Of a stretch of DNA of 64,000 bases, positions 24,480 through 36,562 are shown in pieces. The stretch covers positions 11,083,338-11,147,337 of the forward strand of contig NC_092028.1 of NCBI RefSeq assembly GCF_042242105.1. Direction: 5' to 3'. Origin of the DNA: Pempheris klunzingeri (taxonomy: Eukaryota; Chordata; Actinopteri; Acropomatiformes; Pempheridae). Below the pieces are notes generated by a model, which worked only from the letters and a program-made list of their open reading frames with translations, did no database searches and had not been told where the DNA came from. The translations under genes were made by a program, and so were the position numbers. Positions within the stretch are counted from its first letter, which is position 1; every line of letters begins with the position of its first letter.

Positions 24480-26381
24480 ATGGATCCTAAATGTAGAAAG
24501 AGAGAGGATGGCTGTGCCAGCCTCTGTCATTCAGAGGATGCTAAAGAAAACCTTCAGCCTCTTTGCAAGCTGCTTTTCCCTCAAACCGTCCACTTCCTCA
24601 TGACCATCCTCAGCGCCCCTGTCCTCCCTGCGCTCGGGAAGTGGATATTGTGTCTCATTGAGTTGTACATGTTTTCATATTTTTAATGTACTCTGTTTTG
24701 ATGTCATTCTTTTTCAGCTGCTCTGTCCCCTGCTGGATCCACACTGCACCTTTGTTGGACACAGTGGAGCTGGAACCAACTGACAGCGAGCATTTGCAAA
24801 GCCGCCCAACACATGGAGTCAAGTCTCTCTCACTCCTGTCATATCTGTTTATTTTAAATACTTTTAAAATCAAGTATGTCGTGACATATGTCAAGAGGAC
24901 ATGATTAGAATTGTGAATACTATTTGAATACATACATAATTTCTTTTCGATCCATTTTGACATTGTGGCCTCGTCTTTTTCCCAATATTCTTACATGATA
25001 TTCACGTCTTTTATTTACAATTTCTCTTGGCATTTTCCAAAAAAGAACAAAAGTATAACCAAGTATGTACTTTAGGACAGTACCAAAGAATATGACTAAC
25101 ATGGGCATATGTTCTATCACAACACTGTCTTGATAGATGGTTAATCTGTTAAACCAGTGTTATGGAATAGCACATCTGAATTTTCCATGTGTATTCTCTT
25201 CATGATTAAGAGGCTGTGGTTTTTATATTTATATATGCACTACTCACAAAAAGTTAGGGATATTCGACTTTCAGGTGAAATATATGGAAAATGTAAAAAG
25301 TGAATGCTACAGTGATATTATATCATGAAAGTAGGGCATTTAAGTAGAAGCATGCACTGGTAATTTTATTCATCTTAAACAATTTATTGAAAGAAAATCT
25401 AACAACAGTGGTGGGTATATCACAACAAAAACTTTTCAGTGTCTCAATAAATTGGGATGTGGCCAAAGGACGTCCACTCCTCTCCTTTCTGTGACTCTTC
25501 CAGTCTCTCTGTATCACTGTTACAACCTCCTGATGACACTCTGTGACCCTCTAAGCTCAGTGAACACCTCCGTCTGAGGACTTCCTGTTTGAAGCCTCGC
25601 AATGGCGAGGTGCTGCTGATCAATTGTTAGGTGTCGTCTTGGTCTCATGATGTCAGAATGTGAACAGCATGATGAGGAGGACTGTTTAAATACCAATTCT
25701 AACTGAAGCAGGAAATGTATTGGTCGATTCATGGATCAAACCTGTTGTGAATTTTGCTGTTAAGCTTCTTGTTAGAGAACAGCAACTTGTGCAAAAAGTA
25801 CTGAAACACTGAATAGTTGAACATGTGCATTCAAAAGTTTAGAGAAGGTCACATTAAGTTTGCCTGTAAAGGTTAGAATGCATTTTAGGTTCATCCTGAA
25901 ATTTCACCTGAAAGCCGAATATCCCTAACTTTTTGTGAGTAGTGTATGTTCATTCATTCCTTCATTATCTCATTGTTTGATAGAGAGCAGAATTTGCCTG
26001 CCTGCTGTTGGATCCCTGCCCTGCTAGAGCCTGACCGGTGCTGGATTGCCAAGGCCCTGTTTAGTTTAATCACCAAGAGCTTAGCATGTATGTTTTGTTG
26101 AGCAAGCATGATTATGCTACATGCAATTACATCATTACTTGTAGACCCTGTATGCCAAAGACCACTGTGGCAAATCCCCATGTCTTTGTTCTGTCCCTTA
26201 ACACAGCAGAGATTGCCCAGCTGAAACAGAGACCGAACCTGCCAGCTTTCGAGCCAAACCACCTCCTCGAACTCTCCTGCCCGTGCCTGCACACGCCTCA
26301 ACCTCTTCAGTCTGGGCCCCAACCTCTCTGCCTCCTAGTCTCTGGCTCCTGTGGTTCTTCCCAGACCTGCAGGAGCTTTGA
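24480..26381 (+). CDS. Unrecognised short spliced gene, predicted
   Basis: I do not recognise the product. A model consistent in frame has three coding exons, 24480-24640, 24718-24822 and 26207-26381, totalling 441 nt (146 aa). The ATG is the second base of an exon whose acceptor (pyrimidine tract then TATACAG) is good. Upstream, the exon ending at 23817 and the CCAAT array supply a plausible promoter. The first coding exon has a KEN tripeptide (DAKENLQPL); later exons are Ser/Pro/Thr-rich. Weak points: the two later donors (GTGGAT, GTCTCT) are poor, an alternative frame through exon 3 continues to a possible exon at 26561-26644, and no protein family fits. It could equally be a long non-coding RNA. 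Intron 2 holds a Tc1-type insertion. Confidence 0.3.
25238..25944 (-). mobile_element. Internally deleted Tc1-like transposon
   Basis: Terminal inverted repeats of about 45 bp (CACTACTCACAAAAAGTTAG at the left, its complement ending at 25944) with TA at or near both ends. On the minus strand, the N-terminal transposase region survives (MRPRRHLTIDQQHLAIARLQ, 25647-25588) and then breaks down; a later piece reads WKSHRKERSGRP. The central catalytic part is missing, so it is non-autonomous. Confidence 0.8.
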
Positions 26382-26726
26382 TGACAGATGTGCCATAAAC
26401 CCGAGGTTATGGCAAAAAGAAAGATGCTCCCACCTATTAAATTATTATATTAAATATTAAGTATTTGGTCACAAAGTACTGGGCAAACTTAAAGGTTGAC
26501 TTCACCATGGAGCTGGGCGGGTCTTATGTGTATAATGTTCATTTGTTCGTTATTTGTAGGTCCTGTTATTCTAGAGGAGAAGGATCTGTTCCAGTGCAAC
26601 ACTTTAATTGATCAGATCAGGGGGGACACGGGATTCGAACTGTGATTATACTGCTTGTTTTATCTTTCAGATAATCTCTATTAAATGTGATATATGATGT
26701 AGCACAACTGTACACAGCAGCATGAG

Positions 26727-26798
26727 GGTTCCATGGTGTAATGGTTAGCACTCTGGACTCTGAATCCAGCGATCCGAGTTCAAATCTCGGTGGAACCT
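26727..26798 (+). tRNA. tRNA-Gln (CTG anticodon)
   Basis: 72-nt cloverleaf. The acceptor stem GGTTCCA pairs with TGGAACC, discriminator T. The D arm holds an A box (TGGTGTAATGG). The anticodon stem-loop is CTGGACTCTGAATCCAG with anticodon CTG. The T arm is CCGAG/TTCAAAT/CTCGG. It appears identical to the vertebrate tRNA-Gln-CTG as I remember it. No intron and no CCA. It lies about 220 bp upstream of the rbx1 ATG on the same strand. Confidence 0.97.
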
Positions 26799-26879
26799 AA
26801 ATTATTCATGTTTTATTAACATTATGTTTCATGTAGGAGAAAAACATAAATGTGTTACTTCTTGTAAGAAATATAACCA

Positions 26880-28888
<2,009 letters not shown>

Positions 28889-29024
28889 CTGTTATTTTCC
28901 CTTTTTCTTGGCTACTGCTACCAAGAGTCACCCTTACTGCTTCTCCGTTTCTTCCCACTTGTAATCTTACCTGTTATTTTACACCCATGTCTTTGTTTTG
29001 GTATGTTGTAAGTACACGAATAAA

Positions 29025-29387
29025 CAGTGTCAAAAAACCAAATGTTTTACTTACTCGCAGCAGGGGCACTGTATCACATGAAGATCATTGTGAGCATGCT
29101 GATTTACAGCTGCTGAAAATAACATGGTTCAACATTCGCTTTGGTTGTCTGCAAAGACTCACAAACTACATTTTGGACAAACAGCTGTCCTTGAACAGGG
29201 GAATCTGCTCCCTTAGTTCAGCTTTGACGCACTGATTCAGGTCTCCATGAGAGCCATGTGTTACAGAGCAGTAATCCTCTGGCTGAAAGACAGATGCCCT
29301 GTGCGGATTAGGTGGCCTGGTGACCCACTATCCCTCTGCCTGCTTCATAGCACAGCACCCGTAGGGAGATGCAATTTCTGTTGTATT
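29025..29387. other. Intergenic, nothing recognised
   Basis: Sequence just past the rbx1 poly(A) signal. I see no gene or named repeat. Confidence 0.4.
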
Positions 29388-29640
29388 GTTTATAGCTGAA
29401 ACAATAAGTCAATTAATTGATCAGCCGGTCAATTAATTGACAAATTATTTTTCATGCTAAATTTCAATAATTCCCAAGTTCCAGCTTTTACAGTTAAGGA
29501 TTTGCTTCCTGTCTTTGTTTCTGTGATAGCTTACTGAATATCATGAAATGGATCTGACAGTTGAGGTTTTATTTTTTTTTACCAATTTGACATTTTGTGA
29601 GGGGAAGTAAGTCAACAGATTGTTAGTTTCAATTCTCTAT
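29388..29640 (+). mobile_element. Decayed MITE, forward copy
   Basis: Begins TAGCTGAAACAATAAGTCAA, then GATCAGCCGGTCAATTAATTG, then TTCCAGCTTTTACAGTTAAG. This matches the common fish repeat whose ends read GCTGCAACGATTAGTCGATT. The far half is mostly deleted. The class is not settled, possibly hAT-like. Confidence 0.55.
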
Positions 29641-29850
29641 AAGTCAGTTATTCTTTGACTCAATGTCAGAAAATACTGAAAACATGCCCATCATAATTTC
29701 CCAAAGTGACCTTTAAATTGCATGTTTTCTTCAACCAGTAGTACAAAATCCAATCCAAATACATTCAAATAACTAATAAAAAGCAGAAAACCTCACATTT
29801 CAGAATCTAGAAACATAACATGTTTGGCATTTTTACCAGAGTAAACAATG
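29641..29850 (-). mobile_element. Decayed MITE, reverse copy of the same family
   Basis: Reads in the opposite direction to the copy at 29388-29640. The diagnostic stretch is CATGCCCATCATAATTTCCC (internal region of the family), then CTCACATTTCAGAATCTAG, the reverse complement of the family's 5' part. The two copies lie back to back. Confidence 0.55.
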
Positions 29851-30345
29851 GTTTCGGTTTCATAACTGAAAGTTTTTTCTACTTGGTGTAAGTTGAACAT
29901 TTTTTCTTCCAAATTTAAGCAGGTTGCAGTAAAGATTTCAAATTCTACCATATTGCCTTCAGTCCAGCTTCATACTGCCCCCAAAACTGTCAAATGTGCA
30001 GCCCCTCCATTACAAAGTTTCTTTAAGTAAAGACATGCCAGGTTGCAAGTCGGTACAATATCAGTTTATACTAAATACACCAATTAAAAGTGGATTCAAC
30101 TAGAAATCCACACTCTTACAGACTGTAAACTCCTGCCAGAAGACCACAGAGGGCTGAGTGAACATCTTTCTAGATGTTAATGCACTCATTGAATTTTTAG
30201 TAGTTTAATTTTTAGTTTAGTAGATGGCTGAGTGTTTGTAATTCTGTAAAATCAGTGAAGTCTGGTTGTACAACATGCACTGTAAAGCAAACCCAAAGTA
30301 CTAAACTAGAAAGAAATGTCAAACCTGTTTTGCAGCAACAGAGGT
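29851..30345. other. rbx1-st13 intergenic stretch, nothing recognised
   Basis: Between the decayed MITE pair and the st13 poly(A) site. No gene or named repeat recognised. Confidence 0.4.
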
Positions 30346-30351
30346 TTTATT
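30346..30351 (-). terminator. st13 poly(A) signal
   Basis: TTTATT on plus is AATAAA on minus, about 520 bp past the st13 stop codon. It is a reasonable 3' UTR end for this convergent gene. Confidence 0.4.
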
Positions 30352-30870
30352 ATTGTGAATCATTAATTTCCAAACAGGGTAAGACATCATGTTCAGTATA
30401 TTTTTTGCATTGATAACAGATCTGATAACAAAAAGTACTGACGGTGTGTGAGAGTTCAGCTCTCTTCAGAGAAAGAAAAGACCAGTAGCTGAACCATTAA
30501 CACGTATTAAATGGCTGTAAAAATGTTTGAGCTAGTGTCTGAATGCAGGAGCTCCCAGTTTAGCTTTTCCAGATCCAGGTTAAGAAATGTCAACCTGTGT
30601 TTGAGTGAAGTCCTGCCTGAGACGAGTCAGAAGACGTTGACCTGACCGCTAACCATCAGGCTGCTTTGTTGAGACGTTGCTAAATGCTAACAGGCTGATT
30701 AAGAACATTTAAAAAGTTGCCCCCGCTTTCTCTACATCACACCAATTAACCCGTCACCTGCTACCCTGTTTCATCTGCACACAGTGGAATAATTGTTGAA
30801 CAGCGTTGTAGCTCTCCAGATTGATTCACCACGTTTCCACTCTCTACTCTCAGCTTTGGTCCTTTCCCCT

Positions 30871-32481
30871 CTATGGCTGCGGCGAAGCTCCAAATTTGGC
30901 ACTCAGCTTGGTGACGAGGGCCATAATTTTGGGGTTGTTCTGGTACTTGGCGATGTTGGCCGGGTTCTGTGCCACATCCTGGAAGGCAGCCATCACCTCA
31001 GGGTCCTGGGAGATTAGCACGGAGTACAAACTGTGTCACATTTATTCATATAATGCATTTTAATGCACAAATCTGCTTTAAAGTGGCGAAATGAAAAATG
31101 CATTTTTCCAATTCTGGGAGGTTGAAGGGGGGGGGGTTAATGGTTGTTCATAGCTCCGTATTGCTAAGCCACTTCCATTTTTGAGCGATCCAACTGACCC
31201 AGTTTTGTCAGTTTACGGTTGCTATTGTAGACGTAGGAATAAATACTAGTAAAAATAATTGAGTGTGATAAATACAATTCCTGTTAAAGCTGACATTTAT
31301 TTTGATCCTTTAAAACCTCCAATTAAATGATCTGCTTTTCACAAACAGATGTTATTGTGCTGAAAACGTCTGCACAAGCATCATTTTAGTCCTATATGTA
31401 ATAATGGGTAGATATTATGTAAGAGAAAATCACCCATCCAACCAGTCCTCCTGTCATAAGACCTGCAGGAAACCTGCAGCAAACTTTCCCCACTGAGGGA
31501 TCAATAAACAATATCTAATCTAATCTAAGGTCTACATTTGTCCCTACACTGGCAGCAGTAACACACATCAGAGATAGGATTGTACACAACTATTCCAGAA
31601 ACTCGATCTTCTCATCTACCTCTCAGCAAGAAAGCAAGTAAGTGTTTTCCAAAATGTGGAACTATTCCTTTAAGAGCGGTCTCAGACATGTGACTTAGCA
31701 GTGCAAGTGGTGGGATGTAAAGCAATAATATTAAGCAATTACATCACCTTCATGGCATTGAGCAGCTCAGGATCCTTCAGGAAATCACCAAGACCAGGCA
31801 TGCCAGCAGGGGCTCCGCCTGGGAATCCAGCAGGACCTGCACAACAACGAGGCTCATCAACTGTAGCAGCGTCCATTATTGCACACATGAATTGGCCTCT
31901 CCGATAACGACATTTTAAGAGTTGATCTCAATCCATCAAACAAGGAATGTACAGGGATGTAGCTAGAGCGCATGCTTTGCATGTATGAGGCCGGGGCCTC
32001 ATACATGCAAAGCATGCGCTCTACCACCGATCAATCCCTGTTATTTCCACTTTTGGCCTCCGCGCACAGTCTCCTCACAACATGCACTTCTCACACGATC
32101 AGCTGATCCACAGACATATATACATATATATGTGTGTATACATGCATGTATGTATGTATGTATGTATGCATGGGATTTTATATATCCTCTTATATTTTTG
32201 CTCTTCTTCTCCTGCATGCCACTTTTTTACTCTTACTCTAAACTCTTATGGCATTCAGTGTGGACATTGTACAGGGAAACCTGTTTCTGTACTGTACACA
32301 TGACAATAAACGCTTTGAACTGAATTGAATCAGCTTGTTTCCACTGTCCTACCTGGGAAGAATCCTCCTCCAGACTGTCGTGCTTCCTCCTCCTGTTGAG
32401 ACACAGGAATGGGATATGTCTCAGCGTTGGACACATTCAGGAATTGCAGCTGGTTTCTTCTATCATTTTATGATATATATC

Positions 32482-32519
<38 letters not shown>

Positions 32520-35500
32520 GACAGATAGATAGAGTTCAGAGGGTGGTGTCTTTCCCACAACCAAAAACACAAGAGCCTGAGTGTGAGAAATGGATTAAGC
32601 AACTCAGCATTTTCCTGCTCTAACTGTTAACATGTCAGCATAATTAGCTTACTGCCTACAGTAGTAACCCACTGGTACTTCCACGTCCAAGAAGCATTTC
32701 ATACGACATTATTTTGTGGAGTAACAGGTTTCTTATAAAAACATAACTCAGTTCACAATAGCGCATTTAACTCACCCTCTGTGCCCGTGCATGCTCCTCT
32801 CTGGCTTTCTTTACCCGCTCTTGTTTCTCCTTAATCTCCTTCTCTTCTCTCTTACGTTCATATTTGCGTCTGTGCTCTATGATTTTGTTAGCCTGAAAAC
32901 AAAAGGGGAACATGACAAGAATGACGTACCGCAAACTCTGGGAGCATCATCTTTGATTAGGGGCTTCTATAGACCTAGTGTGATCAAATGGTTTACCTGC
33001 GTCAGGGACGTCTAAACACAGATAACAGTTTTTTCATATCTAAAACATATCTGCATTACAGTTACTACAAATGGCTGAAAAAGGTTTTTATTCCTTCTCC
33101 TCTCTGGCATTATACCTTAGGCTGGACCTCCTTTAGCATTGCACTGGCGCCCTCATCATAGTCCAGTTTACAGGCTGTGGCCAGGTCCCTGGCTGCCTCC
33201 TCCCAGTGGCCCAGCAGCCTGCAGCAGCACACACACGCACACACACGGTGAGGAAAATATAGTACTGCAGCATGGATGGCACAGAGAAAAAGCTGCATTA
33301 ATTCACTAACAATCGAGGGCTTTATTAGTTGGAGTCAACCCACCTCAGACATATTTCAAGTTCATAATTGCAGCTGTAACCCACAGAGGAAACATTAAAT
33401 GCCATTTGCAAAACAAAATGAGGTGGGTTGTAACTGTGAGTGCTCACACTGAGGGCTGTGTGTAGAGGTGTACCTCGTGTCCAGGTGTTTATTTGAAGAT
33501 TTCTTAAATGGAAGTGTACCTGTGAGCTTTACCCCTCCACTTGTAAGGCTGTGCAGAGTCTGGGTTGATGCTGATAGCTCTGTCACAGTCTCTGATGGCT
33601 GCGTTGGGTTTCTGCATCTGGATGTAGACACTAACACAAAGAGGATCATTGATTAGATTCACATGAGACCAGCGTGACAGAGCAGTAGTAAAAAAAAAAA
33701 AAAAACCACTAAAAGCCCTTAAATGTAATTTAATGCAATATTATAAAGCATTTTTCATGACTGAGTGATGCTTTCACGCTCCATACTTGAATAATGCCAC
33801 GAATAGCCTTAATGAAAGCCTCACCTTGCCCTCTTGGCATACAGAATGGCAAGACAGGGGTTCAGCTTGATGGCTTCAGTGAAAAGATCTAAAGCTTTCT
33901 GCAGATCACCTTTAAAAGGGAAAAAAACAGATACTGGAGATGATGCACTGAATAAAATTTTACACGGCTTTCTTATTACATAATAAATACAGAGCTCTGC
34001 CTGCATGCGCTGTTCACTTTCTAAACAGAATATCAGCTTACCTTCTCCTTGAGCATTAATGGCCTCCATCTTCTTGTCATTGGCCTCGTCCATCATCTGC
34101 TCTGTGACCTGTGGAAATTTATAGGCACAGATGTTCAATCAAATCTGTCTAAAGTGGTAAAAGCCAAGTTATTTTTCAAGCCTAAAATCTCCCTTGATAA
34201 ACTGTTTGTTTTCTGCAAGAGAAAATAGGATCTAAATTTGAGTAAATGTACGCATGATTAAACGATAATAAAGAAAACCTCAATGTTTCACCTCAGCGTT
34301 TTCCAACTCTCCCATCTCCTGTGGCTCATCATTGTCTGGCTCGATCACTCCCTCGTTGTCAATTTCTGAAAAACCAAACAGGTATATATATATTTACAAC
34401 AAGCTGTTGTTGGGATGCACAACAACAAACCTGATTATTTACCTTGTAGCCTTGTAGAAACAAGGCTTTGAGCTGGAGACCTGCTACTATAATTATAGCT
34501 TGAAGGAGCAGTTTGACATTTTGGGAAATGTGCTTATTTACTTTCTTGCAGAGAATTAGATGAGAAGATCATACCACTCTTGTACCTGTATGATAAACAT
34601 GTAGAGCTCTCAATATGCAGCCAGTTACCATAGCTAGTTAATGACAATTTATTGTTTTGCTGGGGGGTTAAGAGCCAAACTGTTTTTTGGCTGTGACCAG
34701 AAACTAACTGCAGTCTCACCTAGTTGCCTAGCAACTGGCCCTAGCTAAGAAGTAGTCCAGCATATGAACAGAAACCATGGACAGAACCAGGCCAGCTGTT
34801 TCACTGTTTCCAGTCTTACTGCTACACTAACTGCCTGCTAACTCCATGGAGGTATTGAGCTTCTCAAACCTGCATATTTTCCAAAATCTTATACTATTCT
34901 TTTGATTTAATCACGTTGTGGCTAATGCTGCCATTCCTTTAAACATACTGATAACAAATACTACTAGTTAGCACAATTGTACCCATAAGTAGGCAAATGT
35001 ACACTTAATGAATAATATTAACTGACTGAGATAGCACACATTTTACGTAAAAATGTCTACATTAAGGCAGACACTGTTTGCATCTGGGTGTCAGTAGTCA
35101 ACACCAATATTTCCAACCGAGAATATTTTAATGTACTTTTACACTTTCATTTAACTTATTATTTCAACTCAAACCATGATCTTTTCCTGAACCTAACAAA
35201 GTAGTAGTAAACCTAAAAAAACACTGTCACAACACAATCTAAGGACAAATTCACCGGATTGGGTGTAAATAGGTGAATAGCGCCCATCTGGCTGAGCTCC
35301 CTGAGTCTAATACTGCAATTTAAGAAGCTTTGTGTAAAAGCTTGAGATGGACATGCATTACCTATGTCACTCTCCTCACTCTCAGACAGCACAGGAGGTT
35401 GGGCCTCAGGAGGTGAAGCTGCTGTAGGAGGAGGACCACATGGACAGCCACCCTACAAGAAAATGAGGACAAGTGTGAGACCTTACAGACAACTCATCAA

Positions 35501-36194
35501 TGCTACCAGTCCTATTCAAATCATTATGAGAATACAGACAATGACTAATTATGAAATAAAACATAGAAAAAAACAAAAACATGAAATAATCTAAAGTATA
35601 AGAACAACATTTATACATCACCTGGCATGGCTTCTCTGTCTTGGGTGGGGCCGGGATTGTTGCACCCATGCTGCAATAGAAAATTAAGAGAACAATTCAG
35701 CAGGAAATACAAGGACGCTGAATTTTCACGTCTTAATCGGTCCGTAAAATGTAAGCGAATAGGTCTGAGAGCCTGTAATGACGTCTTCATTTGTTTAGTC
35801 AAATCATAAGATTTACACCAGAAAACAGTCGCATCTGAAACGCTAGAAACAGTGAAATCTGATCATTTTTGGTTAACAAAATTACAATCATTTATGCCTT
35901 GTCAAAACTTGTTGCCGACTAATGTTCAGTCAATTCGTATTGCTTTATAGTTAATCACAACTGACTTATTGTTTCAGCTCTACTCCATTTCACTCTGTAT
36001 TTCACTTTGTGGCATCAGGACTCACTCACATCTAGCTTTGTAAACTGAATCATGAATTTTCTGACAACAAATCTTTGCAAGTGTGAATGATAGTTTCTAT
36101 GTACATTGACTTGTATTTCACTATGAAGCAAAATTAGGAAAAAGTTACTGCTGTGATAGAGCAGAGACACATCAAGGGGTTGGCATGGTTTTGA

Positions 36195-36270
<76 letters not shown>

Positions 36271-36562
36271 TTAGTGGGGGTGGGCGGGACGGGGCACGTG
36301 GTAGGCTTGGAAATCCGTTTGAGACTTAATTTAAACACTCCAGTGTCACAATGAGGGAGTAAACAATGTGTGACCCCCTCTCCATGACACCCCGGACATG
36401 TATGCAGTGCTTTACGGGTTGCAGCGGCAGAAATGCTCCGAGCTGAACAGACCTCAGCAGCCAGGTCCGGAAGAAGCTCATCTCTGGAAGGTGAAGGATC
36501 TCGGGACTGGACTCGCACATCTGCACGAAGCCCTTCAACTCTGCCACTTTCCGTGAGTCCAT
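30871..36562 (-). CDS. st13: Hsc70-interacting protein (Hip/ST13)
   Basis: Twelve coding exons on minus: 36562-36453, 35670-35622, 35452-35362, 34365-34292, 34108-34042, 33909-33825, 33630-33520, 33218-33116, 32892-32776, 32392-32353, 31836-31748, 31005-30871. They total 1071 nt, 356 aa (human 369). It starts [16 protein letters not shown] (N-terminal dimerisation segment). An acidic linker follows ([13 protein letters not shown]), then three TPR repeats that hold the Hsp70 ATPase domain (about residues 110-225: [56 protein letters not shown]). A charged helix comes next, then a short Gly/Pro stretch and the C-terminal DP/STI1 domain ([19 protein letters not shown]). The GGMP repeats of mammals are nearly absent. 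The protein is a cytosolic Hsp70 co-chaperone that slows ADP release. Confidence 0.97.
31480..31535 (+). repeat. LINE 3' end with simple tail
   Basis: The motif TTTCCCCACTGAGGGATCAA, then TAAACAATATCTAATCTAATC, is the typical 3' end of a fish L2-like LINE with a short reiterated tail. It is in st13 intron 11. Confidence 0.5.
31595..31675 (-). repeat. Fold-back MITE, end fragment
   Basis: ACTCGATCTTCTCATCTACC, then AGCAAGAAAGCAAGTAAG, then CCAAAATGTGGAACTATTCC is one terminal arm of the same family as 14143 and 34497. Confidence 0.6.
31952..32040. repeat. Palindrome built of two tRNA-Ala(TGC) 5' halves
   Basis: Two perfect 28-bp arms (31965-31992 and 31995-32022) are separated by GG. Each arm is the anticodon arm and flanks of tRNA-Ala (AGAGCGCATGCTTTGCATG, anticodon TGC), and each extends outward into a degraded tRNA 5' end (CAGGGATGTAGCT on plus; CAGGGATTGATCGGTGG on minus). 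The left copy lacks the D-loop CAGTGGT. The 3' halves (T arm and acceptor 3' strand) are absent from both. It lies in st13 intron 10 and is not a functional tRNA. Confidence 0.85.
32225..32330 (+). repeat. LINE 3' end (GTACAATAAA-type tail)
   Basis: TTGTACAGGGAAACCTGTTT, then GTACTGTACACATGACAATAAA, then CTTTGAACTGAATTGAATC match the repeat at 38870-38990. Both look like 3' ends of the same LINE family with a TTGAATC-type tail. A TATG repeat precedes it at 32140-32168. Confidence 0.55.
32480..32534. repeat. (CTAT)n microsatellite with inverted end
   Basis: About ten CTAT units at 32480-32519, followed by CGACAGATAGATAGAG, which is partly complementary. It is in st13 intron 9. Confidence 0.9.
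34497..34915. mobile_element. Fold-back MITE, near full length
   Basis: The left arm reads AGTTTGACATTTTGGGAAATG, TTCTTGCAGAGAATTAGATG. The right arm ends GCATATTTTCCAAAATCTTA, TACTATTC. A long, partly self-complementary middle contains GTTGCCTAGCAAC. It is the most complete of three copies in the window and lies in st13 intron 3. Confidence 0.65.
36196..36268. repeat. (AC)n microsatellite
   Basis: An uninterrupted run of about 36 AC units in st13 intron 1, about 185 bp from the first exon. Confidence 0.98.

Noticed and set aside
26600-26660. A second tRNA on the minus strand.
   Set aside because: Only a T-arm-like piece is present; there is no acceptor stem or anticodon arm.
31952-32040. 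A functional tRNA-Ala gene.
   Set aside because: Both copies lack the 3' half and one lacks the D loop.
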